Source of the DNA: Hyphomicrobiales bacterium
Lineage (GTDB): Bacteria; Pseudomonadota; Alphaproteobacteria; Rhizobiales; Rhizobiaceae
Length of the DNA: 64,000 nucleotides
Assembly (NCBI GenBank): GCA_900489925.1
Contig: UEHQ01000002.1
Location: 248,001-312,000 of the forward strand
Direction: 5' to 3'
The translations under genes and the position numbers were made by a program. Below the pieces are notes generated by a model. It did no database searches. It was not told where the DNA came from and saw only the letters and a list, made by a program, of their open reading frames with translations. The stretch's first letter is position 1. The number at the start of each line of letters is the position of its first letter. Positions 45,624 through 54,487 of the stretch are shown piece by piece.

Positions 45624-46109
45624 TCATGCGGATTGCGCGGCAATGCCGCTTCTTCTCGCCAATCGGGTCTCGATCATGTCGCTCAGGTGATTGCGCACCC
45701 CCCGATAGGCATCGAGAATCTGCTCGCGCGTTCCCTGAACCACCGTCGGGTCCATGGTCGGCCAGTAGACCACGTCGACGGCATTGGCACGGGTCAGCTC
45801 CAGCGCGGCGTGATGGGCCTGCGGGGAAAGCGTGATGATGAGGTCGAAATAATCGTCTTCCAGTTCCTCAAGCGTTTTCGGGTGATGACGGCCAAGAGAC
45901 AAGCCGATCTCATCCAGCACCGCATCCACGAAAGGATCGCGCTCGCCCGCACGAACGCCGGCGGACCTGACATAGATATTCGCCGGCAGCATGCTGCGGG
46001 CAATGACCTCGGCCATTGGCGAGCGGATGGCATTGAGCCCGCACATGAAGAGGATGGCTCCCAGCTGCCGTTCCTCGTTCTGGCCGATCACCGTTTCCAT
46101 GGCGATCAT
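45624..46109 (-). CDS. Low-molecular-weight protein-tyrosine-phosphatase family protein
   Basis: 161 aa. P-loop CGLNAIRS has the catalytic Cys C23 and Arg R29 (CX5R), and the general acid is probably D120 in PTMDPT, so residues for catalysis are present. Related enzymes dephosphorylate protein tyrosine or reduce arsenate; the exact substrate is unknown. The ATG at 46109 overlaps the UPF0262 stop as ATGA; in-frame TTG at 46118 and ATG at 46100 are alternatives. Confidence 0.85.
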   Translation of the reverse strand: MIAMETVIGQNEERQLGAILFMCGLNAIRSPMAEVIARSMLPANIYVRSAGVRAGERDPFVDAVLDEIGLSLGRHHPKTLEELEDDYFDLIITLSPQAHHAALELTRANAVDVVYWPTMDPTVVQGTREQILDAYRGVRNHLSDMIETRLARRSGIAAQSA

Positions 46110-46579
46110 CCGCGCCAATAGAGAACGCAGACGAGCGTGAAAAGCCGGCGTGCCGTATCGAAATCGACATCGATCTTGCCGTTCAGCCGGTCCTTCAGTG
46201 TTTGCGAGCCCTCGTTGTGGATGCCCCGGCGCCCCATGTCGATCGCCTCGATCCGACTGGGCGACGCGGAACGGATGGCCTCGTAATAGCTTTCGCAGAT
46301 CAGGAAGTAGTCCTTCACGATCCGGCGAAACGGCGTGAGCGACAGAATATGCGTGGCGACGGGATCGCCGCCATCCGTGGTGATGGCGAACACAAGCTTG
46401 GACTCGACCAACGAGATATTCAGCCGATAGGGCCCACCGCCATGTCCGATCGGAGTGAAGCTGTTTTCCTCGATGAGATCGAAGATCGCAACGGCGCGCT
46501 CATGCTCGACATCGGGCGTCGATCGGCCGATGGTGTCGTCCAGTACGACGTCGCAAAGCCGGAAGGCGCCGTTTGCCAT
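46106..46579 (-). CDS. UPF0262 family protein
   Basis: 157 aa with the UPF0262 features [27 protein letters not shown] and [23 protein letters not shown]. Function unknown. It starts 3 bases after hisD and overlaps the phosphatase gene (ATGA), as in other rhizobia. Confidence 0.88.
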   Translation of the reverse strand: MANGAFRLCDVVLDDTIGRSTPDVEHERAVAIFDLIEENSFTPIGHGGGPYRLNISLVESKLVFAITTDGGDPVATHILSLTPFRRIVKDYFLICESYYEAIRSASPSRIEAIDMGRRGIHNEGSQTLKDRLNGKIDVDFDTARRLFTLVCVLYWRG

Positions 46580-46582
46580 CCC

Positions 46583-47881
46583 TCACCTCTCCAGGTTCAG
46601 CCGGATTGCCACGGACCGCGCATGGGCATCGAGACCTTCGGACACGGCAAGCGCAATCGCCGCCGGGCCAAGAGTGCGAAGCTGCTCGGGGCCGAGACGC
46701 AGGATCGACGTCCGCTTGACGAAGTCGAGCACACCGAGACCGGACGAAAAGCGAGCGGAGCGTGCTGTCGGCAGCACGTGGTTCGATCCGCCGACGTAAT
46801 CGCCGATAACCTCCGGAGTGTGGGCGCCGATGAAGATAGCGCCAGCGTTCCTGATGCCCGAGAGCAGCGCATCCGGATCGGCAACGGCAAGCTCAAGGTG
46901 CTCGGCGGCGATACGGTTTGCGAGCGGAATCGCATCCTGCAAGTTCTTCACGAGGATGACGGCGCCGAAGTCCCGCCAGCTCGCTGCGGCCGTCTCGGAG
47001 CGGTTGAGCGTCTTCAACTGACGCTCGACACAGGCTTCGACAGCCTTTCCGAACTCGGCATCGTCGGTTGCCAGGATCGACTGCGCACTGGCGTCATGCT
47101 CCGCCTGCGCCAGAAGATCGGCTGCGATCCAGTCTGCATTGTTGTCTTTGTCAGCAATCACCAGCACTTCCGATGGTCCGGCGATCATGTCGATACCGAC
47201 CGTGCCGAAGACCTGACGCTTGGCGGCTGCGACGAAGGCATTGCCCGGACCGGTGATCTTGGCAACCGGCGCGATCGTCTCCGTGCCATAGGCAAGTGCG
47301 GCAACCGCCTGGGCGCCGCCGACGCGGTAGATCTCCGTCACACCGGCGATCTTTGCGGCAGCAAGCACGGCCGGGTTGACCGCGCCACCCGTCGCCGGCA
47401 CCGCGATCACGATGCGATCGACGCCAGCGACCTTGGCGGGGACCGCATTCATCAGCACCGAACTCGGGTAACTCGCCGTGCCGCCCGGCACATAAAGGCC
47501 GACGGCCTCGATCGCCGTCCAGCGCGATCCGAGCCCGACCCCAAGGTCGTCCTCATAGATGTCGTCTTTCGGGAGTTGCCGGCGGTGATGCGATTCAATG
47601 CGCACGGCTGCAACCTTGAGCGCGCCCAGCACCTCGGCCGGCACTTCGGCCACAGCGGCATCGATCTCGGCCTCGGACACGCGCATCGGCGTGACGGCGT
47701 AATCGATCCCGTCGAACTTCTTCGAATATTCGGCGAGCGCGACATCGCCCCGGGCACGCACGTCATCGATAATGGCGCGGACGATCGTGTTGACGTCTTC
47801 CGATACTTCGCGCTTGGTCGTCAGGAAAGCCGCGAAACGCTGTTCGAAATCCCCCGATGTCTGATCCAACCAGATTGCCAA
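46583..47881 (-). CDS. hisD: HisD, histidinol dehydrogenase
   Basis: 432 aa. HisD carries out the last two NAD-dependent oxidations of histidine synthesis. Typical elements: GLYVPGGTASYPSSVLMNA, GPGNAFVAAAKRQVFG, AEHDASAQSIL and AAEHLEL (catalytic Glu-His, zinc site). The frame is open to 48001, but the TTG at 47881 has AAGGAA upstream and starts at the family N-terminus MAIWLDQTSGDF. It is separated from other his genes and lies in a murA-DUF2948-hisD block. Confidence 0.95.
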   Translation of the reverse strand: MAIWLDQTSGDFEQRFAAFLTTKREVSEDVNTIVRAIIDDVRARGDVALAEYSKKFDGIDYAVTPMRVSEAEIDAAVAEVPAEVLGALKVAAVRIESHHRRQLPKDDIYEDDLGVGLGSRWTAIEAVGLYVPGGTASYPSSVLMNAVPAKVAGVDRIVIAVPATGGAVNPAVLAAAKIAGVTEIYRVGGAQAVAALAYGTETIAPVAKITGPGNAFVAAAKRQVFGTVGIDMIAGPSEVLVIADKDNNADWIAADLLAQAEHDASAQSILATDDAEFGKAVEACVERQLKTLNRSETAAASWRDFGAVILVKNLQDAIPLANRIAAEHLELAVADPDALLSGIRNAGAIFIGAHTPEVIGDYVGGSNHVLPTARSARFSSGLGVLDFVKRTSILRLGPEQLRTLGPAAIALAVSEGLDAHARSVAIRLNLER

Positions 47882-47925
47882 GGCCGATATTCCTTCTCGA
47901 TATTCAATGAACGCAGAGGCTTTGA

Positions 47926-48363
47926 TCACGCACCCGGATGGCGCGGCTTGGAGGCGGTTTCCCATGCCCCACCGATATCCGCAAGCTGAACTTCGATGCA
48001 TTCGACATCGAGCTCAATCGTCGCGCCACCGGCAAGAGCGAGCTCCACCAATCCGTCCGGCACCTCGCCTTTCTGCTCGAAGCGAATGGCAAGCAGCGAC
48101 AGGACGTCTTCGCGCTTGTTGCGATCGACGCCGACGGAGCGAACGGCGAGCACGCGCTTGAAGACAAGTGCGGCCCGGCGGCGTTCGAAACCCTTGCGCT
48201 TGCGCGCGGCGTCTTCCCAGACGAAGCGGTTGGCGGCAATCGAAAACTGAGCCTCACGCGGGGACCACGCGATATCGGCGACCTTGAAGACACTATCCTG
48301 CAAATGCGCGGAGATGACGGCCAAGTCTTCGTTATCAAGCGCAAGCAGCTTCAGGTCGGTCAT
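47926..48363 (-). CDS. DUF2948 family protein
   Basis: 145 aa beginning MTDLKLLALDNEDLAVISAHLQ with the family core FSIAANRFVWE and RRRAALVFKRVLAV. Function unknown, soluble. ATG at 48363 chosen because it starts the conserved part; the longer frame to 48453 adds a non-conserved stretch. It lies between murA and hisD. Confidence 0.87.
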   Translation of the reverse strand: MTDLKLLALDNEDLAVISAHLQDSVFKVADIAWSPREAQFSIAANRFVWEDAARKRKGFERRRAALVFKRVLAVRSVGVDRNKREDVLSLLAIRFEQKGEVPDGLVELALAGGATIELDVECIEVQLADIGGAWETASKPRHPGA

Positions 48364-48471
48364 GCAGGCATATCCCATCGCCAATACGCCGCCAGAATGG
48401 CGGCGCCTCAGACAACGGACATAAGACGCGGCAACGCAATGCGCAACCGGCATAAGGGGTGCAAGCAGGAT

Positions 48472-48493
48472 AAGGGGCGAATGATCGCCCCTT
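48472..48493 (-). terminator. Hairpin after murA, probable terminator
   Basis: Perfect 9-bp stem AAGGGGCGA/TCGCCCCTT with a 4-base loop, beginning a few bases after the murA stop. On the minus strand it is followed by a short T-containing tract (TTATCCT), so termination is likely partial. Confidence 0.6.
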
Positions 48494-48496
48494 TCC

Positions 48497-49789
48497 TTAT
48501 TCGCTGACGCGTTCGACGATCGCGCCGCAGCGGGTGAGCTTTTCTTCCAGCCGCTCGAAGCCGCGATCGAGGTGATAGACGCGCGACACCATCGTCTCGC
48601 CTTCGGCAGCGAGGCCGGCGATGACGAGAGAGACGGAAGCGCGAAGGTCCGTCGCCATCACCGGCGCGCCCTTGAGACGCGGCACACCTTCGATCTTCGC
48701 GGTCTGACCGGAGAGCGAGATCTTGGCGCCGAGACGGGCCAGTTCCTGCACGTGCATGAAGCGGTTTTCGAAGATCGTCTCGGTGACATGCGAAATGCCG
48801 GTCGAGCGCGTCATCAGCGCCATGAACTGCGCCTGCAGATCGGTCGGGAAGCCCGGGAACGGGTCGGTGACGATATCGACCGGGCGAATGCCGGCGCCGT
48901 TGCGGCGAACGCGCATGCCGTTGTTGGTCGGCGAGATCTCCGCACCGGCGCGACGCAGGGTCTCAAGCGCGGTATCGAGCAGAGCGACATCGGTGTTTTC
49001 CAGGACGACGTCGCCGCCAGCCATGGCAACGGCCATCGCGTAGGTGCCGGTTTCGATGCGATCAGGAAGCACGCGGTGGCGCGCGCCGGAGAGCGAGGTC
49101 ACGCCCTCGATAGTAATCGTCGAGGTGCCGGCGCCGGTGATCTTTGCGCCCATGGCGATCAGGCAGTTGGCGAGATCGACGACCTCGGGCTCGCGAGCGG
49201 CATTGCCGATGACGGTCGTGCCGCGGGCAAGTGTCGCCGCCATCATCATCACGTGCGTCGCGCCGACCGATACCTTCGGGAAGGTATAGCGCGCGCCGAT
49301 CAGGCCACCCTTCGGCGCCGTCGCGTTGATGTAGCCACTGTCAATTTCAAGGTTCGCACCGAGCGCGGTCAGGCCGTCGAGGAACAGATCGACCGGACGC
49401 GTGCCGATGGCGCAGCCGCCCGGCAGGGAGACGCGGCACTGGCCTTCGCGCGCCAGGAGCGGGCCGATGACCCAGAAGGAGGCACGCATCTTCGACACCA
49501 GCTCATAGGGAGCGGTCGTGTCGACGATCGTGCGGCAGGTGAAGTGGATGGTGCGCGAGTAGGCGTCTTCCTGGCGCTCGCGGCGGCCGTTGACGGCAAC
49601 GTCGACGCCATGATTGCCGAGGATGCGCATCAGAAGCTCGACATCGGCCAGATGCGGAACGTTTTCGAGCGTCAGGGTATCGCTGGTCAGCAGCGAGGCA
49701 ATCATCAGCGGTAGGGCGGCATTCTTTGCGCCGGAAATCGGAATGATGCCGTTAAGCTCATTACCGCCGACAATTCTAATACGATCCAT
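48497..49789 (-). CDS. murA: MurA, UDP-N-acetylglucosamine enolpyruvyl transferase
   Basis: 430 aa. First committed step of peptidoglycan synthesis. K22 in SGAKNAALP and the PEP-binding Cys C126 in [18 protein letters not shown] are present, so the protein should be fosfomycin-sensitive by class. It has the usual two-domain length. It is the first gene of a leftward group ending with DUF2948, hisD and UPF0262. Confidence 0.97.
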   Translation of the reverse strand: MDRIRIVGGNELNGIIPISGAKNAALPLMIASLLTSDTLTLENVPHLADVELLMRILGNHGVDVAVNGRRERQEDAYSRTIHFTCRTIVDTTAPYELVSKMRASFWVIGPLLAREGQCRVSLPGGCAIGTRPVDLFLDGLTALGANLEIDSGYINATAPKGGLIGARYTFPKVSVGATHVMMMAATLARGTTVIGNAAREPEVVDLANCLIAMGAKITGAGTSTITIEGVTSLSGARHRVLPDRIETGTYAMAVAMAGGDVVLENTDVALLDTALETLRRAGAEISPTNNGMRVRRNGAGIRPVDIVTDPFPGFPTDLQAQFMALMTRSTGISHVTETIFENRFMHVQELARLGAKISLSGQTAKIEGVPRLKGAPVMATDLRASVSLVIAGLAAEGETMVSRVYHLDRGFERLEEKLTRCGAIVERVSE

Positions 49790-49798
49790 GGGCGCTTA

Positions 49799-49825
49799 CG
49801 GGCGATGCCCGCCTTTCTGAAAGGC
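49799..49825. promoter_or_regulatory. Tandem hairpins just upstream of murA
   Basis: Overlapping dyads lie at 49799-49811 (CGGGC-gat-GCCCG) and 49811-49825 (GCCTTTC-t-GAAAGGC), 10 bases before the murA start on the minus strand. They could form leader structures or block transcription from upstream. Confidence 0.4.
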
Positions 49826-49893
49826 TGTCTTTTAAAAGGATGCGGGTGTTTAGACGAAATTAGCGAACGCTTCAATTCGTCGCGGAGCGAACA

Positions 49894-50088
49894 TTACGAT
49901 TCGTCCATTTTTGCGGCAGGCAGGCCATTTGTCTCATCCGCCTGGCCCGATCGGCGCGCGCGAGTCTGTTGTTTGCGACGAGAAAGATTTTCCCGAAGTT
50001 TTTCGGCTGCGCGATCACGGCGCAATTTCGCCTGCTGTTCGATCGCGGCTTTGCGGCCCTTCTGGGCGTTTTCAGTGTCTTCACTCAT
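49894..50088 (-). CDS. Small highly charged conserved protein
   Basis: 64 aa, basic and helical (KAAIEQQAKLRRDRAAEKLRENLSRRKQQTRARR), probably a coiled or nucleic-acid-associated helix. Rhizobial genomes carry a similar small gene between murA and tRNA genes. No function is assigned. Confidence 0.6.
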   Translation of the reverse strand: MSEDTENAQKGRKAAIEQQAKLRRDRAAEKLRENLSRRKQQTRARRSGQADETNGLPAAKMDES

Positions 50089-50239
50089 GTTTCATGGCTT
50101 ACCCGAATTCGCGCCATTTCAAAAGTGGCCAGCTTAATCTGCACAAAGATGGAAATTGCGGCTTGCGCTCACCTCAAACCTATGGCAATAGCCGCCCCGT
50201 TCACGCAATGCAGCCGGTTCGGTTGCGCGTCTGGTCCTC

Positions 50240-50314
50240 GCTGCCGTAGCTCAGTGGTAGAGCACACCCTTGGTAAGGGTGAGGTCGGTGGTTCAATCCC
50301 ACTCGGCAGCACCA
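50240..50314 (+). tRNA. tRNA-Thr (GGT)
   Basis: A 75-base cloverleaf with acceptor GCTGCCG/CGGCAGC, D-loop AGTGGTAG, anticodon loop CTTGGTAA with anticodon GGT, T-loop GGTTCAATCCC, and encoded CCA (50312-50314). GGT decodes threonine. Confidence 0.97.
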
Positions 50315-50520
50315 GTTTTCTCCGACGCACTTAAGACAACCCGCCAGCAGCGTTCACGCCCGGCGAAATCGCGTTGCCGCGCCTTTGTCCCCAAGAGACT
50401 GCAGTTTCCCCGCAACGGTCGGCTACAAAGTATGGCCAATAGGTGAAAAGGCGCACCCTAATGCTGTGAGATCGTCGCTCGCTGTAGTACGAGAGGGAGC
50501 ATAGCCGCTGGGGAAATCCT

Positions 50521-50955
50521 ATGATGAAAGTTCTGCTGGCAACCGCACTTGCTGTCATTATTTCGGGATATGCAGAGACCGCGCAGTCCGCCGTGTCGGG
50601 CGACTTCGGTCCTGAGACGCTAACGCTGATCAATTCCTATCGAACAAGCCACGGTCTTTCGCGCCTTGCCGAGAACCGCACGGTGAAAGCGCTCGCCCTA
50701 CAGCATAGCCGCGAACAGGCCGCTCATGGAAGCATGAACCATGATGGCTTTCGCCAGCGATTGGCTCAGGCCAAGGCTGCGGGACTGACTGGCGTCTGTT
50801 CGGAAAACGTCGGCTTCGGACATCAGAGTGCACAGCAGCTTTTTTCCCGGTGGCGGATTTCGCCGGGGCATAACGCAAACATGCTTCAACCCAACATGCG
50901 ATACGGCGCGGTCGTCGTGGTTGGCGGGTATTCGACGTTCTTCGTCTGCAGATAG
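50521..50955 (+). CDS. Secreted CAP/SCP-domain protein
   Basis: 144 aa with an N-terminal signal peptide (MMKVLLATALAVIISGYAETAQSA) and a CAP domain: INSYRTSHGLSRL, LALQHSREQAAHGSMNH (metal-site His), CSENVGFG and WRISPGHNANML with the second conserved His. CAP proteins have varied roles (lipid binding, protease-like). GGGGAA precedes the ATG. First gene after tRNA-Thr. Confidence 0.85.
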   Translation: MMKVLLATALAVIISGYAETAQSAVSGDFGPETLTLINSYRTSHGLSRLAENRTVKALALQHSREQAAHGSMNHDGFRQRLAQAKAAGLTGVCSENVGFGHQSAQQLFSRWRISPGHNANMLQPNMRYGAVVVVGGYSTFFVCR

Positions 50956-50988
50956 CGGCTCGACAGCGAAAGACGTCTCTGGCGCGCT

Positions 50989-52038
50989 CTAGGCCGGCTG
51001 CTGGGATCTGATCTTAATCCGCGACATCAGCCATTTCCGCGACGGGCGGTCGTATGCCCGGCTCAAGGCCAAGCTTAAGGCAAACATTCCTGCGACGAAT
51101 GTTACCATCGCCAGATCGTCATTGATCCCCAGTTTGTGCACCACCGGCACGAACACGAACAACAGCGGGTAGTGCAGGATGTACATGGGATATGAGATTT
51201 CGCCAAAGACGGATGCCGTTTTTTCCAGATAGCGCGGGACCTCGTATCTGGTGCCGAGAACGACAATCGCCGGCGCAACGAGTATCGCGATCGTCAGATC
51301 GAACGGAAGCTGGCCCGGCCACGAACTGAGTGACATCACGCATATCAGGATGGCCACCGGCACCAGCGACGCATGGGAGTTCACTTTGTTCCACTGCGCC
51401 ATTCGGCTGATGATCATGCCAAGGGGAAATGCAAAGAGGATGCGGAACATCCCACCCGTCAGGCTGCCCCAATCCCACCCGACGTTCAAACCGCCGACGG
51501 CCATGCTGCTTGATATGAAGCCGATGGCTGAAACGAGCACGACCGCCAGGAGAGAACGTACCGCCAGCCGGGCGAGGACAATCGCGAATAGAACGTTGAC
51601 CCAAAACTCCAGAAACAGGGACCACGCCGGGCCGTTTAGCGGAAATATAACGGATTCGCTGACGGGAGATGGAAGAAACAACGCATTGAACATCAGCGAA
51701 CCGACCGGGTTCAAAAGCCCATCGTGACTTCCGATCCAGACAGCGCCGAGCGCTTTTGCAAAGCCGAGCGCGAGACCCAGGATGAAGAGTGGATAAAGCC
51801 GGCAGAACCGCTCGGTCATGAATTGGAAAGACGACAACCCCGCACCGAAACGCGCCGAGTAGGTCCGGTCGATAACGAAGCCGCTCAAGACGAAGAAGAA
51901 ATCGACCGCGATGAAGCCATGTTCAGCCAGGATGGGCTGGCCGGTAGAGCCGTAGTGATAGACGACGACCAATATGGCCGCAACACCGCGCATCCAGTCC
52001 AGATTGTAGTATCGATCAAGATTCTTCGACAAATCCAA
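50989..52038 (-). CDS. Membrane acyltransferase (Acyltransferase_3/OafA family)
   Basis: 349 aa with about ten membrane helices. Core elements: YYNLDWMRGVAAILVVVYHYG (His in the catalytic loop), DFFFVLSGFVIDRTY and RFCRLYPLFILGLALG. Such enzymes add acetyl or other acyl groups to surface glycans. The conserved N-terminus starts with a TTG at 52038, as no ATG covers it; the next in-frame ATG would cut the NLDWMRG motif. Reads toward the CAP gene. Confidence 0.85.
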   Translation of the reverse strand: MDLSKNLDRYYNLDWMRGVAAILVVVYHYGSTGQPILAEHGFIAVDFFFVLSGFVIDRTYSARFGAGLSSFQFMTERFCRLYPLFILGLALGFAKALGAVWIGSHDGLLNPVGSLMFNALFLPSPVSESVIFPLNGPAWSLFLEFWVNVLFAIVLARLAVRSLLAVVLVSAIGFISSSMAVGGLNVGWDWGSLTGGMFRILFAFPLGMIISRMAQWNKVNSHASLVPVAILICVMSLSSWPGQLPFDLTIAILVAPAIVVLGTRYEVPRYLEKTASVFGEISYPMYILHYPLLFVFVPVVHKLGINDDLAMVTFVAGMFALSLALSRAYDRPSRKWLMSRIKIRSQQPA

Positions 52039-52382
52039 CCCCGTCAGCCATCGAACTCAATCAGTACGTGGGCTAGTTCTGTTCACGTGTTGAGCGCCCA
52101 TGACGTCGAGCAAAAATACAAAACTCCTCACAGGCGTTAAACTTAGACAAATGGACTACAGCGAGGATGGCCTTTGGCTCGCGCTGGCGGGCGCGCACTG
52201 TGTCGCCATCTCGAAAGAATTGATGACCGGCGTGGAACCGCATCGGTGATCTCGCGTTGTCGATGCAGATAGCGCCTGACTCTGGTCGCTCTTAAGGCGC
52301 AGCCCTTCCAAAACGCTGACTTGAAACGCCCGCAGCGGGCGTGGCGTCTCCGTTTGGTGTTCTCCAAGGAGGAGGATATGCC
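52039..52382. other. Region upstream of the small-protein cluster
   Basis: About 340 bases without a supported gene. It contains a perfect hairpin at 52326-52342 (ACGCCCGC-a-GCGGGCGT) 41 bases before the next start, not followed by a T-run. It should hold promoters for the acyltransferase (minus) and the small genes (plus). Confidence 0.45.
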
Positions 52383-52631
52383 ATGTCCCGCAGAACCTAC
52401 AGCCGTCACGAGCAGCCCCTTCATTCCAGCGATCTCAGGATTTGCCACAAGGTGTTCCAGGCAGTTTGCGGTGATCTCGGAGTCGACGTCTCAGCGGAGG
52501 AAAGCGATCGAATAGCCGCCATCACCGTCGAGCTCTATCAACAGGGCGTCAGGGACGAGCAACAGTTGCGCATTCTCGTGGACGCGGCGCGAGGGATTAC
52601 TTTCGTGCTTGGAACAGACAAGGGTGCGTAG
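52383..52631 (+). CDS. Small hypothetical protein
   Basis: 82 aa, mixed charge, helical (KVFQAVCGDLGVDVSAEESDRIAAITVELYQQGVRDEQQLRILVD). Strong GGAGGAGGAT site before the ATG. I do not recognise it. A clear terminator follows 28 bases after the stop. Confidence 0.65.
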   Translation: MSRRTYSRHEQPLHSSDLRICHKVFQAVCGDLGVDVSAEESDRIAAITVELYQQGVRDEQQLRILVDAARGITFVLGTDKGA

Positions 52632-52658
52632 GCGTTCTGGAGGATCCGGATAACAACT

Positions 52659-52685
52659 GCCCCGCCGACACCGCGGGGCCTTTTT
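52659..52685 (+). terminator. Intrinsic terminator
   Basis: Stem GCCCCGC/GCGGGGC (52659-52665, 52673-52679) with a 7-base loop, then CTTTTT. It ends the transcript of the preceding small gene. Confidence 0.85.
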
Positions 52686-52719
52686 CCGCCGTAGCCTGAG
52701 ATTGAGCTGAGGCATCGCG

Positions 52720-52926
52720 ATGAGCATTGAAAATCACACGAGTGCGCCGGGCGCCAATATTCATGTCGAGCATTTCTGCGACCATGTGGATGCCAACGGG
52801 CTGCGCTGCCGAGAATGGGGATGCTACGGCTACGAGGATCGAGAGGCGGTCACGCATTGGTATTGCCCGAAACACCAGCCGTTGGACTATCGCGGCTTGC
52901 CGGCTCATGGGGCGAGGCTGCAATGA
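52720..52926 (+). CDS. Small Cys/His-rich hypothetical protein
   Basis: 68 aa with FCDHVDANGLRCREWGCYGYEDREAVTHWYCPKHQ, in which four Cys and several His could bind zinc. A GAGG site precedes the ATG. It overlaps the next small frame by ATGA. No function assigned. Confidence 0.6.
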   Translation: MSIENHTSAPGANIHVEHFCDHVDANGLRCREWGCYGYEDREAVTHWYCPKHQPLDYRGLPAHGARLQ

Positions 52927-53096
52927 GCGCCGCAGTGTCGATCAGCTTTCCGGAGGATCTCAGGGGCTGCATCCGAAAGCACATGTTTTCCCGTTTGCGG
53001 GTTTCTGATTTATCACTAAAATACATCGGCATGCCGCTTCGCAGGAGGGCCGAGCGGATGCGACGCACAACGGAGGAATTTGCCGATGGCCAATGA
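52923..53096 (+). CDS. Very small basic hypothetical protein
   Basis: 57 aa, basic C-terminus (LSLKYIGMPLRRRAERMRRTTEEF). Its ATG overlaps the stop of the preceding gene (ATGA), which supports translation, but no homology is seen. It ends 11 bases past the start of the DUF982 gene. Confidence 0.45.
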   Translation: MSAAVSISFPEDLRGCIRKHMFSRLRVSDLSLKYIGMPLRRRAERMRRTTEEFADGQ

Positions 53097-53331
53097 AAAA
53101 TGGAATGAGCCGATCCTCGTAGGTTTCGAAACCACTGACGACGCCCGCACAGTCTCCGGTCCGCTCGATGCGCTGAAATGCCTTTCGGATCTCTGGCCAA
53201 ACGCGCGCGGCCTTCGTTATCTCAAGGCAAGAAGCACGTGTCGTGCAGCCCTCGACGGGCGCAAGAGCCTGGAGGAAGCCCGTGCCGAATTCGTCGCGGC
53301 CGCAGAGGAAGCCAAACTCAGCATCCATTGA
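53086..53331 (+). CDS. DUF982 family protein
   Basis: 81 aa: W-N-E-P-I-L-V-G-F-E, then VSGPLDALKCLSDLWPNARGLRYLKARSTCRAALDGRKSLEEARAEFVAAAEEA, matching DUF982, a family abundant in rhizobia and of unknown function. The ATG at 53086 has GGAGG nine bases upstream. Confidence 0.85.
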   Translation: MANEKWNEPILVGFETTDDARTVSGPLDALKCLSDLWPNARGLRYLKARSTCRAALDGRKSLEEARAEFVAAAEEAKLSIH

Positions 53332-53645
53332 GCTCGTTTTTCGGGAAAAGTGTACCGAAACAAGGCGATAGTTTATTTTTGCTTAACCCTCGACGGAGCT
53401 TGCCGTGGGCGCGCGGCGAAAGTCGTTGTCACGCCAGCCTGTATCTCAATAGAACAGCGTCAGCCATCATGATGATGGTCAGAGGCTCGTCACCCTCTGC
53501 TCTAAAAAGCAGACGAGCCTCGTCGGTTTTACTGCGCAAACCAAGGACTTAGTTGAAGTTCAACTTGGCCCAGTCTCGGCCAGAGGAGCGCAAGAAAACG
53601 CCCGCTCCCCCAGCGTACGGTCTTGGTAAACATCGCTTAACGCTC
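53332..53645. other. Gene-free stretch after the DUF982 gene
   Basis: About 310 bases. It has an inverted repeat AGGCTCGTC (53484-53492) / GACGAGCCT (53513-53521), followed by CGTCGGTTTT, a possible weak terminator. No supported coding region. Confidence 0.45.
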
Positions 53646-53906
53646 TCAGCAGCCGGACGCCGTGCCTTCTACTTCCAGATAGCCAACGCCGATGATAGTT
53701 CCGTCGAGAGCGCGAATAAACGAGGGCACGAAATGCGTGCTCGTCTGGGTGCACTCTGTTGCTCCCGCGTACTGGACCAACAAAACGTCGTCCTGCCGCA
53801 GCGCCGAATAGTCGCCGCTGAACTCCAGCGACGCGGATGCAGGTAGAACAAAAGCACCCATGGCCAATGCAAATGCGGGCATTCCCAATCGAAGAAGGCG
53901 TTTCAT
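53646..53906 (-). CDS. Small secreted hypothetical protein
   Basis: 86 aa with a signal peptide (MKRLLRLGMPAFALAMGAFVLPASA). The mature ~60 residues have two Cys that may pair. CAGGAGAAG precedes the ATG. Unrecognised; probably periplasmic or extracellular. Confidence 0.68.
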   Translation of the reverse strand: MKRLLRLGMPAFALAMGAFVLPASASLEFSGDYSALRQDDVLLVQYAGATECTQTSTHFVPSFIRALDGTIIGVGYLEVEGTASGC

Positions 53907-54199
53907 CTGCTTCTCCTGCGTTTTGATCGCAGTGTTAACTAGCGGATGCCAAGTTTAGTTCCACCGACTTGCTACTACTTTCGAGTGGCCGAAGTATCTG
54001 CATTTTAGATGATGTTAACATAATCCTACCGAAGGACCCGGCGTCAGTGACAGGCCGCCACCTCACCCCCGCAGCATTGCGCTTCCTGGCCTCCGGGCTG
54101 GTCCATTTCAGCGATAGTTGTGGCTGGCGTGACCTTCGCCTCTTGGCGCGCTACCGATCTCGCGCCATATAAATGTTTGAACTGGCTGGGATCTTGGCA

Positions 54200-54466
54200 A
54201 TGAAGAATTTTATACTGGCAACGGTGTCGACTGCTGCGCTCGTGGGCTGCACCACGGCCGAGACGGCGGAGGTGAAGCCCATCCCCGGCAGCATCACCTA
54301 TAATGGACAGCCACGCACCAAGCTGACGAAATCGCCACCCGGCAGCGTCATCTACAACTCGCTCTACGATTCCTCGGGAACGAAGATGCTTGAGACCTAC
54401 ATTCTGCAGCCGGATCGCACACTGAAGCTCACGCGCCGTGACGTCATTCCGGACTATCCGATGTAG
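54200..54466 (+). CDS. Small lipoprotein
   Basis: 88 aa. The signal ends with a lipobox LVGC (Cys19), so the protein should be lipidated. The mature part is PGSITYNGQPRTKLTKSPPGSVIYN with a repeated PGS(I/V)xYN phrase. The frame begins earlier at 54173, but the Met at 54200 gives a proper signal. Function unknown. Confidence 0.75.
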   Translation: MKNFILATVSTAALVGCTTAETAEVKPIPGSITYNGQPRTKLTKSPPGSVIYNSLYDSSGTKMLETYILQPDRTLKLTRRDVIPDYPM

Positions 54467-54487
54467 GCCAGGCCCGCATGGTCCGGG

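Noticed and set aside
46202..47989. 595-codon plus-strand frame opposite hisD
   Set aside because: Antisense to a complete HisD with all motifs.
50240..50314. tRNA-Thr as an attachment site of an integrated element
   Set aside because: No repeat of the tRNA 3' end was found by eye and there is no integrase.
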